Source: Deltaproteobacteria bacterium (lineage in GTDB: Bacteria > Desulfobacterota > DSM-4660 > Desulfatiglandales > HGW-15). Taken from it: a stretch of DNA of 36,099 nucleotides. The notes beneath the pieces were generated by a model that ran no database searches, was not told the DNA's origin, and saw nothing but the letters and a program-made list of their open reading frames with translations. Shown in pieces: positions 26,489 to 34,325 of this stretch. Numbering within the stretch: position 1 is the first letter of the stretch; each line of letters opens with the position of its first letter. The stretch covers positions 1 to 36,099 of the forward strand of contig JAFGDM010000200.1 in assembly GCA_016932115.1 (NCBI GenBank), in the 5' to 3' direction. The translations under genes were made by a program, and so were the position numbers.

Positions 26489-28375
26489 TCATTTAAGGCG
26501 TTTATTCGCCCCCTTTGTTTTGTACTGGAGGTAGTAGACTCCGAGGAGAAGGATAAGTCCGATGCCGTTGGCTGCGGCGTAGGGAAGGAAAAGCCCCAGC
26601 GACGCCAGCACTAGAAGGATTCCCTCGACGAGACTATTGCGCTTGACCAAGTAGCCGACCACCACGGCGGAAAGCGCAAGAAGCCCCAAAGTCGTACTCA
26701 GCATCGCCAAGATAATATCCGGCAATGGTCCGTTCAGGAGAAGGGGCCGGTAGGCCATGACGATGGGAATGATGTAGATCCCTAGCGCGGCTTTGCAACT
26801 GGAAAACCCGGTTTTCATGGGTGTTGCTCCGGCCACCCCGGCGGCTGCAAAAGCGGCAAGGGCAACCGGAGGGGTTACATTCGAGGTCTGGCTGTACCAA
26901 AACACGATCATGTGGGCTGTAATGAGCCAGACTCCCAGTTCCATTAGAGCCGGACCTGCAAGAATTACCAGCACGATGTAGGAAGCCGTGACGGGAAGCC
27001 CCATGCCCAAAAACAATGAAGCAATGCCCACCATGAGGATGGCAACGAGCTTCACCCCGCCTGCAACGGCAACCACCATGCTCGAGAATTTCAGGCCAAG
27101 GCCTGTCAGCGTCACCATGCCGACAATGATTCCTGCCGCTGCGCAAGCGGTAGAGACCATAACTGCATTCTCCGCCCCCTTCTCCAGCAGCTTGATCATC
27201 TGTCTTAAACCTATTCTGGTTGCTTTCCGTATAAGGGAAACCGCTACTACTGACAGAACGCCTGCAAAACCAACCATCATGGGACTGAAATTTTCAAGGA
27301 GGAAGTAAACGAGAACGGCGATGGGAAGGAGAAACTGATACCCCTCTTTGATCACTGTGATGAGTTTGGGGATCTGAGCGGCCTCAAGAGGCACCATCCC
27401 TGCTTTTTTTGCTGTAAAGTGTACGAAACAATAGGTGGCGAAGTAGTACATGATCGCGGGGAGAGCGGCGATTCTAATGATCTCCAGGTACGATGTGTTG
27501 GTAAACTCCGCCATCAAAAAAGCTCCCGCACCCATAATGGGCGGCATGAGCTGTCCCCCGGTAGAGGCAGCCGCCTCTATACCACCGGCTTCATGAGGCC
27601 GGTAGCCTGTTTTTTTCATCATGGGAATGGTAAAAGAACCTGTTGTGACCACGTTGGCGATGGCGCTTCCGGAGACGGAACCCATAAACCCGCTGGCGAT
27701 AACGGCTGTTTTCGCAGGCCCACCGACCATACGGCCCGTGCATGCGAAGGCCAGTCGAGTGAAGAAGTTTCCTCCTCCTGTGCCCTCCAGGAGGGATCCA
27801 AAAAGGACAAAGACAAACACGAAGGTAGCGGCAACGCCGAGGGGAAGTCCGAAAATTCCCTCCGTGGTCAAATACAATTGTCCGACAATGCGGTGCACAT
27901 TGTACCCCTTGTGCCCCAGAATGCCCGGCAGGTAAGGCCCTGTCAAAGCATAAAGGACAAACACCACACAGATGGACGCCATAAACCCGCCGATGACCCT
28001 GCGGGCTGCCTCGATGACTAGAAGGATGGCTGCAATTCCAAGAACGACATCGGTGTAGGTCCACTCTCCCTGTCGCCAAATGATGTCATCAAAAAACACC
28101 AGAATGTAAAGAATGACGACAAAGCTGAGAGCGGCGAGACAGAAATCGAGTGTCAGATATTTGTCCCAACTATCCTTGGAAGCCTTCTTTGAGAAAGGGT
28201 AGTAGAGAAAGACCATGGCCAGTATCAGCATGATATGAATGCCTCGCTGGAACATGGCTGTCAGCGCCCCGATCCCCGCGGTGTAAAGTTGGAAAAGGGA
28301 GAGCCCGACCGCTATGACAAGTGCGACGTAAGAAAGGGTTCCTCTCAGTTTTCTTGTTTTTCCTCCCTCAGCCAT
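26489..28375 (-). CDS. TRAP transporter fused permease (4TM/12TM), TAXI-associated
   Basis: 628 residues from ATG 28375 with GGAG 6 nt upstream; the ORF-track GTG 28387 has the Shine-Dalgarno directly adjacent and is less likely. It is the fused small and large membrane subunits of a TAXI-type TRAP transporter: about four N-terminal helices then the DctM-like domain with SGSAIANVVTTGSFTIPMM, GGQLMPPIMGAGAFLMAEF and GMGLPVTASYIVL, which are characteristic family motifs. It carries out ion-coupled uptake of an organic acid or similar solute. The start overlaps the DUF1850 stop by 8 nt. It is the last gene of the minus-strand cluster. Confidence 0.93.
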   Translation of the reverse strand: MAEGGKTRKLRGTLSYVALVIAVGLSLFQLYTAGIGALTAMFQRGIHIMLILAMVFLYYPFSKKASKDSWDKYLTLDFCLAALSFVVILYILVFFDDIIWRQGEWTYTDVVLGIAAILLVIEAARRVIGGFMASICVVFVLYALTGPYLPGILGHKGYNVHRIVGQLYLTTEGIFGLPLGVAATFVFVFVLFGSLLEGTGGGNFFTRLAFACTGRMVGGPAKTAVIASGFMGSVSGSAIANVVTTGSFTIPMMKKTGYRPHEAGGIEAAASTGGQLMPPIMGAGAFLMAEFTNTSYLEIIRIAALPAIMYYFATYCFVHFTAKKAGMVPLEAAQIPKLITVIKEGYQFLLPIAVLVYFLLENFSPMMVGFAGVLSVVAVSLIRKATRIGLRQMIKLLEKGAENAVMVSTACAAAGIIVGMVTLTGLGLKFSSMVVAVAGGVKLVAILMVGIASLFLGMGLPVTASYIVLVILAGPALMELGVWLITAHMIVFWYSQTSNVTPPVALAAFAAAGVAGATPMKTGFSSCKAALGIYIIPIVMAYRPLLLNGPLPDIILAMLSTTLGLLALSAVVVGYLVKRNSLVEGILLVLASLGLFLPYAAANGIGLILLLGVYYLQYKTKGANKRLK

Positions 28376-28871
28376 GATGATCTCCACCTCCCCTTCTCAT
28401 GATTTGCCGGATCAGGGCGTCCATTTCCCTCTTCACTACCACGAGCCTGCCTGCAAGCGTCTTGGACAGATTGAGCGTCGTATTTCCGATACGCAAGGTG
28501 TGATCGACTCCTTGGGTTCCGACACGAAGAAGAAAGCGCCCCAGGGGTTTTTCTATATCCTTGATTTTGATCCACTCGCCTTCATCTACGACCCGCCCGT
28601 GACCCTCCCAGTGCCCCATTCCTGCACCGAATTTCCGGAAATAGGTTTCATGCAGGACGATTCCATGTCTCCAGTGGAGGCTGAAGATCTCGCACACCGG
28701 GGTGAGGTCCACTGAGTGAATGTAGCAGATCTCAAACTGTTCGCCCCAGTTTAGAGGAAAAGCAGCGATTTTCTTCCCCCCCTTGGCGTCCTCTATCACA
28801 AGCTGAGGCTTAGGGAACATGAGGAGGGCGATCAACCCTAATCCCAAAGCGACAAGAATTGCCCTCCTCAT
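28368..28871 (-). CDS. DUF1850 domain-containing protein, TRAP-TAXI accessory
   Basis: 167 residues. A single N-terminal hydrophobic helix (AILVALGLGLIALLMF) is followed by a periplasmic part with the DUF1850 signature YIHSVDLTPVCEIF and a later FGAGM/GHWEG stretch. The C-terminus is basic, then His-rich (RRGGGDHHG). DUF1850 proteins are commonly encoded between TAXI binding proteins and fused permeases; their biochemical role is not established. Here it sits in exactly that position, 13 nt after the TAXI gene and overlapping the permease gene. The plus-strand TRAP cluster lacks this gene. Confidence 0.85.
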   Translation of the reverse strand: MRRAILVALGLGLIALLMFPKPQLVIEDAKGGKKIAAFPLNWGEQFEICYIHSVDLTPVCEIFSLHWRHGIVLHETYFRKFGAGMGHWEGHGRVVDEGEWIKIKDIEKPLGRFLLRVGTQGVDHTLRIGNTTLNLSKTLAGRLVVVKREMDALIRQIMRRGGGDHHG

Positions 28872-28884
28872 AAAGCCTTCAATT

Positions 28885-29877
28885 CTACTTTTTCGGTATC
28901 AGACGATCAGGTACGGTGAGCCCCAGCTCACGGTAGTACTTTATGGCTCCCGGATGAAGAGGGATCGGTGACGCCACCAGCGCATTCTCCGGAGTGGTAT
29001 ACTTGGCAAAGGGGTGAATCATCTGGAGATAATCCTGATGGTCAAAGACCGCCTTCACAAGCTTGTAGACCAAATCCTCGGGCACACTGGCATTGCACAG
29101 AACGGTGTTCCACACCGAAGGGTTATGGACCGCATAATCCACTCCCTTATATGTATTGGGCGGCAAGACAAAGGGAGAATAAAAGGGATAGGTGTCGCAT
29201 ATCTTCTTGATATCAGCTTCGCTGAAAGAGATGAGGGCAATTTCCCTGGTAGTGGCAAGATCCATAATGGATGACGTGGGGGCTGCCACATCCCATATTC
29301 CCACATCAATGGTCTTGTCTTTGAGGGCATTGGCGTTTTCAGTAAAGGAGAGCCGGTGGACCTTGAAGTCGTCATAAGATATCCCGAGTGCCTTGAAGAC
29401 CAAGTTTGTCTTGAACTCGGTCCCGCTGGCCGGAGCGCCTACGGAGACGTGCTTGCCTTTGATATCATAGATCGTTTTGATTCCCGATCCCTTCAAGGCC
29501 ACCACATGGTAGTGGTGGGGATACATCTGAAACATACCCAAAACCTTTTGGGGCTTCCCCTCAAATCGTCCCTCGGCAAAATAGGCCTGGTAAGCAGCGT
29601 CGTTCATGACTTCACCCGTAAGGCTTTCACCCCTATTGACGAGGCGGATGTTTTCAACCGACGCTCCTGTGACCTCCGCCACGGCCTGTACGCCGGGAAC
29701 GTGCCTGCTCCAAATCTCAGCGAGGCCGCCGCCATAGGGATAATAAACCCCGCCCGTCCCTCCGGCCGCGATGGATATATAGGTCGTTTTGGCTGCTGAA
29801 GGGGCAACTAGAAACATCAGCCCAAGCAGAGTAACGGAAACGGTCACAAAGAAACCCTCGATTAATTTGCCTTTCAT
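28885..29877 (-). CDS. TAXI-family TRAP solute-binding protein
   Basis: 330 residues with a signal peptide (FFVTVSVTLLGLMFLVAPSAA, cleavage near SAA/KTT). The mature start YISIAAGGTGGVYYPYGGGLAEIW is the classic TAXI-family segment. VSVGAPASGTEFKTNLVF matches the second family motif and the C-terminus LHPGAIKYYRELG is also typical. It captures the ligand in the periplasm for the fused permease. AAGGAGG stands about 10 nt before the ATG. The ligand is unknown; characterised members bind glutamate-like or other carboxylates. Confidence 0.93.
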   Translation of the reverse strand: MKGKLIEGFFVTVSVTLLGLMFLVAPSAAKTTYISIAAGGTGGVYYPYGGGLAEIWSRHVPGVQAVAEVTGASVENIRLVNRGESLTGEVMNDAAYQAYFAEGRFEGKPQKVLGMFQMYPHHYHVVALKGSGIKTIYDIKGKHVSVGAPASGTEFKTNLVFKALGISYDDFKVHRLSFTENANALKDKTIDVGIWDVAAPTSSIMDLATTREIALISFSEADIKKICDTYPFYSPFVLPPNTYKGVDYAVHNPSVWNTVLCNASVPEDLVYKLVKAVFDHQDYLQMIHPFAKYTTPENALVASPIPLHPGAIKYYRELGLTVPDRLIPKK

Positions 29878-29925
29878 AATCCTTGTGCCTCCTTTTCTTA
29901 TTTGTTTAGGGTCTATGGAAGAAAT

Positions 29926-30360
29926 CTACTCAAAACTCACCGTCTCTACCACGACGAGGACGTTGGTCAAGGGTTTGTCATAATTAACAGGGTAGGTGGC
30001 TTTAACTTCCTTGCCCGGTGCCAGTGCCGGAGGAGTGCCCTTCAATGGAAGTAAGCCTCCTCCCGAGACTCCCTGGTCGGGCAGTAGCACCCGCACCCTG
30101 TAGCGCTGTGGTTTGTCCGTCGGGTTTTTCAAGGCAATATCAAAATGCCAGACCTCCCGATTTTGCCATCCCGCGTATTTGGCGAGGCGCGCCGTAAGGG
30201 ATTCGATATCCGCTTCTTTAACTACCTCATAGATGATTTTGCCGGAAGGGACATTGACCGGGCCTGACGGCTTGTACGTGGCACAGCCAACAAACAGACC
30301 CAATGAAATGATCCCCACCAGTCCGCAGAATGCCGTTGATTTTACAATGGCTCTCCTCAT
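29926..30360 (-). CDS. Predicted lipoprotein upstream of the TRAP-TAXI genes
   Basis: 144 residues from ATG 30360, which has AGGAGG 9 nt upstream; the longer ORF-track form to 30411 lacks this. The signal (CGLVGIISLGLFVGC) ends in the lipobox LFVGC. The mature part has beta-rich stretches (WHFDIALKNPTDKPQRYRVRVLLPD) like an immunoglobulin-type fold. I do not recognise a named family. It lies 48 nt before the TAXI gene on the same strand and is probably co-transcribed, so it could be an envelope partner of the transporter. That is inference from position alone. Confidence 0.75.
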   Translation of the reverse strand: MRRAIVKSTAFCGLVGIISLGLFVGCATYKPSGPVNVPSGKIIYEVVKEADIESLTARLAKYAGWQNREVWHFDIALKNPTDKPQRYRVRVLLPDQGVSGGGLLPLKGTPPALAPGKEVKATYPVNYDKPLTNVLVVVETVSFE

Positions 30361-30653
30361 AACGCTTCCTCCTTTGTCGTGAATGAGTGTGGTGTTGTCT
30401 GTACCGCGCACGCTCTAAGAAAAATCATCTGCGCTTCACCTCTTTTCTTTACATAAGTCGGAGGATCTCTTGTTCTTAAGCGGAGAATGAGATGCTGGTG
30501 ATCGCATCGTTCACAGAGGATGCTAAACTTTCGGCAGCCCCGTTTTTCCACGACCATTAGCACCCTCCATCAAGGACTTTTGAAACAATCAGGTTTTTTG
30601 ACGAAATTTCCCAGAGGCTTCCATGAAAAGATTTTTGGCTTCCTCATCGGTAT

Positions 30654-30740
30654 GGATTCCTTGTGCGGCTCACTAGTAGTTCGCCTCCGCGGATTCCTCC
30701 CTCCAGCATTTTCAGAATCATTTTCAGAAAGTCTATATAA
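30654..30740 (-). repeat. Dispersed repeat family B, copy B3 (inverted)
   Basis: An 87 nt element, the reverse complement of B2: TATAGACTTTCTGAAAATGA at one end and GCACAAGGAATCC at the other. Its hairpin has the same geometry with loop TACTA but two mismatches. The ORF track reads it as the false peptide around RGFLPPAFSESFSESLYK. The surrounding 30361-30653 has no gene I can support. Confidence 0.75.
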
Positions 30741-30849
30741 ATGATTTTTTCAATCATTTTCACTGTCCAGAGGGTGAACTTGAATTGCAGGGGGGGCATG
30801 GTGACGGTTTTCTAAATCCATGGAATCGCTTTCGCATCAAGCTCAGGCT

Positions 30850-31008
30850 TACGCTGAACGTTTCAGGGGTACCGCCACGATAACGGACCGGCCATCTCTA
30901 TATGGTCGCTCTGTTGATTCCCAATGCCTGTCTGACCTCGTTAGGGCTTTGGCCGTCTTGAACACCGGAGACCCCACTTTATTGCAGTTCGGCCAGCGTG
31001 GGATGAAT
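30850..31008 (-). pseudogene. Decayed helix-turn-helix transposase N-terminus (IS630-like)
   Basis: Read on the minus strand, this stretch gives QDGQSPNEVRQALGINRAT, then I-stop-RWPVRYRGG. It closely follows the pattern of an IS630-type N-terminal helix-turn-helix (LGINRxTxYRWLxRYREGG). A TAG replaces the expected Tyr codon and another stop lies upstream. There is no catalytic DDE domain in the neighbourhood, so only a remnant survives. The plus-strand ORF 30820-31011 in the track is its antisense shadow. A promoter-like sequence for it lies at 31045-31074. Confidence 0.6.
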
Positions 31009-31044
31009 TAATGTTCTTTCAACCGTCGTTTTTTAAAGAACGCT

Positions 31045-31074
31045 AATATAGTCTCCCACTTCCGATTATGTCAA
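31045..31074 (-). promoter_or_regulatory. Promoter-like sequence facing the transposase remnant
   Basis: On the minus strand TTGACA (31069-31074), an 18 nt spacer and TATATT (31045-31050). It points toward the decayed transposase and, further on, the minus-strand lipoprotein-TAXI operon, so it might drive the latter across about 700 nt. An inverted repeat GTTCTTT/AAAGAAC lies next to it at 31013-31041. Confidence 0.4.
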
Positions 31075-31105
31075 GGCAATTATAAGATTGCCCGCAAGAG
31101 CTTCC

Positions 31106-31134
31106 TTGACATGCAAAGCAGAGTCTTTTAAACT
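31106..31134 (+). promoter_or_regulatory. Sigma70 promoter for the plus-strand TRAP-TAXI operon
   Basis: TTGACA (31106-31111), a 17 nt spacer and TAAACT (31129-31134). The TAXI gene starts at 31170, giving a leader of about 30 nt. Confidence 0.7.
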
Positions 31135-31169
31135 CCTTTTTTAAAAAATGGTGAAAGGAGGGATTCAAA

Positions 31170-32195
31170 ATGAAGAAAATACCGTGTTTTTTCATAGGTG
31201 CCGGGCTGCTCTTAGGCATTGCCGCCCACGGGGAGTGTCAAGTGCGGGATATTGCCTGGGGAACGTCTGCGGTTGGCTCTTCGGGTCATAGGGCGCTCGT
31301 GAATTTGGCCGCCCTGCTCAACAGGGAAGTCCCGGAATACAGAATCATGGTTCTGCCTACTCCGGGGGCCATTGTGACCGTGAAGGGGTATGCCACCGGA
31401 GAATTCGACGGCTATTACGGGGCCGACATCGCTTTCTATGAGTTGGCCAACGACAGCCATCGCTTCAAAGGGTTCAAGTCCAAAATCAAAAGACAACCGT
31501 TACAATCTTTTTGGGCTTACACGATGGAAGTCGGGGTCGGGATTAATTCCAAGGACAAGGGTAATTTCAAGCAGTGGCGGGACATGTCCGGGCAGCGCAT
31601 GTTTACCGGGCCTCTTCCCTGGGATGTGCGCGCCCAGCTTGAGAGGGGATTGCAGGCGCTCGGCGTGAAACATCAGTATGTGGAGGTGGACCTTGCCACG
31701 GTAGGGTCGTTGGTTGAAGCAGGCAGCCTTAAGGGATTTATCGCTTATACAAGCGCGGAAGCAACACCGGCACCATGGATTACTGAGCTTTCCCTTTCCA
31801 CTGATTGGGCGATTCTTAATCCAAGTGCGGAAGAAATCGAGCTCTTGCGCAAAGAAGGGATTGTGCCCGTTGAGGTCGATTCGGGAGTCTTCAAGAGGGA
31901 TGTGAAGGTGGACAAGATTTTCCTCCTGCCTTTCTTCTACGGGTTCCACGTCGGATTAGAGGTGCCCGAAGTAGATCTCTACAGGATGTTGATCGCCATA
32001 GAGAAAAACGCTGCCGACCTTGTCAAGTCGGATGCCGGTTTCGAACAGATCAAGAAGGATATGCCCGGGCTTCAGCGCCGGGGGATCGAATCGTCGGCTA
32101 AATTCGTTCCAATCCATCCGGGACTTGCGAAATATATGCGGGAGCGTGGGGTCTGGGATCAAGCGTGGGACGACCGCGTAGCCAAGAGTCAATGA
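31170..32195 (+). CDS. TAXI-family TRAP solute-binding protein (second)
   Basis: 341 residues with a signal peptide (FFIGAGLLLGIAAHG, cleavage near GEC/QVR). The mature start IAWGTSAVGSSGHRALVNLAALLN corresponds to the TAXI ligand-binding turn but lacks the common GGTGG form, and IHPGLAKYMRERG matches the C-terminal family motif. The two TAXI proteins in this window are clearly divergent, so different ligands are likely. AAAGGAGGG precedes the ATG by about 7 nt. The fused permease follows after 110 nt. Confidence 0.85.
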   Translation: MKKIPCFFIGAGLLLGIAAHGECQVRDIAWGTSAVGSSGHRALVNLAALLNREVPEYRIMVLPTPGAIVTVKGYATGEFDGYYGADIAFYELANDSHRFKGFKSKIKRQPLQSFWAYTMEVGVGINSKDKGNFKQWRDMSGQRMFTGPLPWDVRAQLERGLQALGVKHQYVEVDLATVGSLVEAGSLKGFIAYTSAEATPAPWITELSLSTDWAILNPSAEEIELLRKEGIVPVEVDSGVFKRDVKVDKIFLLPFFYGFHVGLEVPEVDLYRMLIAIEKNAADLVKSDAGFEQIKKDMPGLQRRGIESSAKFVPIHPGLAKYMRERGVWDQAWDDRVAKSQ

Positions 32196-32305
32196 AATAG
32201 GCTCTCTATCAAATCTCCTGATATAGCCGAGACCCACACACGGCTCGGGAAGGGAGTTCCATGGCCGGGAACCGATCATCCTGAAGGAAGGAAATTTTCA
32301 GGCCC

Positions 32306-34246
32306 ATGAATACCCAGAGTTTGAATTCCGGTCCGCGAGCGGAAAAATTTGGGTCGGCTCTCTTTGTTATTGTCGCCGGCGCGTTTTTTGTTTATCTATT
32401 CCGATACTACATGACCGGAATCGGAGGGCCCACCCTGATTGCGGTCACGCTGGTTCCAGTGACCTTCATTCTTTTCTCCCTTGAGGAACTGCGCACCAAA
32501 AACCTCTATCCGAGGCTGGGTCTTACGGCCAACTACATCATCACGGGTGTCTATATCAGCATATGCATTACAATCACCCTATACTTGAACCGGGAGTTCA
32601 TGGAGATCCGGACAGTCCGGGCCGGCATGTGGAATAAGTCCGATTTGCTCATCGGCGGCCTCATGTTCGTTTTGGTGTTGGAATATGCCAGGAAGCAACA
32701 TTTTCCCCTTTTCGTGATCAACCTGCTCCTGATCGCTTACACGGTTTACGGATCAATCGTCCCCGGATTGTTCTGGCATCCGGGTCTGAGTTGGACAAGA
32801 GTCGTCAGTGCCATGAGCGTGGAGATGACGACGGGAGTGTTCTCGCACCTTCCTCAGCTTGCCCTCACCCTTATCGGATCCTTCATCCTGCTGCTGAGTG
32901 TTTTGCGGGCCTTCGGTTGTGTCGAATCGATTATCAACGCCGCCTCGCAGCTTGCGGCGAAATCGAGCCGGGCGCTTCCGCAGGCCGCTGTGCTGGGCTC
33001 CCTTGGGGTGGCGGCCATAAGCGGCAGTGGTGCGGCAAATGCCGCAACCACAGGGTCTGCAACCATCCCCTCCATGATAGGAAGCGGTCTGCCGAGGGAG
33101 AAGGCTGCCGCCATTGAGACCGCCGCCTCTTTGGGGGGGCAGCTCATGCCGCCTATCATGGGGATTACCGCATTCATCATGGCCGAGTTTCTGGGCAGGA
33201 GTTACTGGGATGTGGTCGCTCGAGGCTACGCTCCTGCCTTGATCTATTTCGCCGGGGTGAGCGTGGGCGTTTATTTGGTTTCCGTTCGGTACCAGACGAG
33301 CAGTGGATCAATATCGGTCTTGCGGCCTACCGTGTTCGACAGGATCAACCTTGTCGTTTACGGAGCGGTTATTCTCGGCCTGGTGGTGCTCATGGGCGTC
33401 ATGAGGCTGCCCGCGATGATCGCCGCCTTGAGGGTTTTTATCGTGGCCGGTCTTGCGGTCTCGGTGATCTTCTTTGTAGTGACCTACAGGACCCAAAGCT
33501 CACACGATTTTCGCGAGCTTGCGGCACCCTTCAGACGGTTCGTCGAACAATTTGCGCTTGTGACCGCCGACCTCACCCTATTGCTTGCAACCCTGTCCAT
33601 TATGACAGGAGTGTTCGTGATAACAGGGATCCCCACGAAAGTCGGGTTTCTGCTTATGGAGGCAGCCGGTTTGCATCTGGCGGTCATGGCCCTGGTTGCC
33701 TTTTTATTTGCAGCCCTTGTGGGTACCGGATTGCCTCCTGCGCCAACCTACATCCTGACGGCCCTCGTGATAGCCCCCCCAATGATCAAGGTCGGGGTGG
33801 ACCCATGGGTCGTCCACTTCTACGCTTTTTTCCTGGCCGTCTGGGGTGAACTCACGCCCCCTACGTCCGTGGTTGCTGCGATAACGGCCAAAATCGCCGA
33901 TGCGTCCTTTATGGGTACGTTGTTCAGCGGGCTTCAGCTGTGTGCCGTGCTTTTCGTACTAATGGGCGGAGTTTTTGCCCGGCCGGAGCTGGTGTTGGAG
34001 CCCGGACTTGCCCAATTGGGGGCGGTCGGCTTGCTCTTTGCAGCGACGGTCGGTATCTCTTTCGGCATCCATGTCAAATTCAGCCGGAAAAAAATACCGG
34101 ATGGTTTCATCCGGATCGGGCTTGTATGTCTGTCTATCCTGGTCATTTTTCACCCGAGCACAATTCTGGCTTCAAGCGCCATCATACCGATAGGGATCGT
34201 TGTTGCCTTTTGGATCATGCAGCAGAAGAAAAAGGCAGTCGGCTGA
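32306..34246 (+). CDS. TRAP transporter fused permease (second)
   Basis: 646 residues, many hydrophobic helices. The large-subunit motifs are SGSGAANAATTGSATIPSM, GGQLMPPIMGITAFIMAEF and GTGLPPAPTYILTAL, parallel to those of the minus-strand permease but with a divergent N-terminal four-helix part. HFYAFFLAVWGELTPPTSV is the family segment near the end. GGAAGG lies about 15 nt upstream of the ATG, an unusually long spacing. It couples to the upstream TAXI protein. No DUF1850 gene accompanies it. Confidence 0.92.
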   Translation: MNTQSLNSGPRAEKFGSALFVIVAGAFFVYLFRYYMTGIGGPTLIAVTLVPVTFILFSLEELRTKNLYPRLGLTANYIITGVYISICITITLYLNREFMEIRTVRAGMWNKSDLLIGGLMFVLVLEYARKQHFPLFVINLLLIAYTVYGSIVPGLFWHPGLSWTRVVSAMSVEMTTGVFSHLPQLALTLIGSFILLLSVLRAFGCVESIINAASQLAAKSSRALPQAAVLGSLGVAAISGSGAANAATTGSATIPSMIGSGLPREKAAAIETAASLGGQLMPPIMGITAFIMAEFLGRSYWDVVARGYAPALIYFAGVSVGVYLVSVRYQTSSGSISVLRPTVFDRINLVVYGAVILGLVVLMGVMRLPAMIAALRVFIVAGLAVSVIFFVVTYRTQSSHDFRELAAPFRRFVEQFALVTADLTLLLATLSIMTGVFVITGIPTKVGFLLMEAAGLHLAVMALVAFLFAALVGTGLPPAPTYILTALVIAPPMIKVGVDPWVVHFYAFFLAVWGELTPPTSVVAAITAKIADASFMGTLFSGLQLCAVLFVLMGGVFARPELVLEPGLAQLGAVGLLFAATVGISFGIHVKFSRKKIPDGFIRIGLVCLSILVIFHPSTILASSAIIPIGIVVAFWIMQQKKKAVG

Positions 34247-34325
34247 TCGGACGTCAACTTGTGATATTTTAGTGCACCAACTGCTCATTGGGCAGGCCGC
34301 AATAAAATATGGGAGGTGAAGAGAT

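Noticed and set aside
30520-30744. 74 aa plus-strand ORF ending SFSESLYK
   Set aside because: About half of it is translated repeat B; no ribosome site and no independent support.
30820-31011. 63 aa plus-strand ORF
   Set aside because: It is antisense to the decayed transposase fragment; the minus-strand reading gives the recognisable helix-turn-helix.
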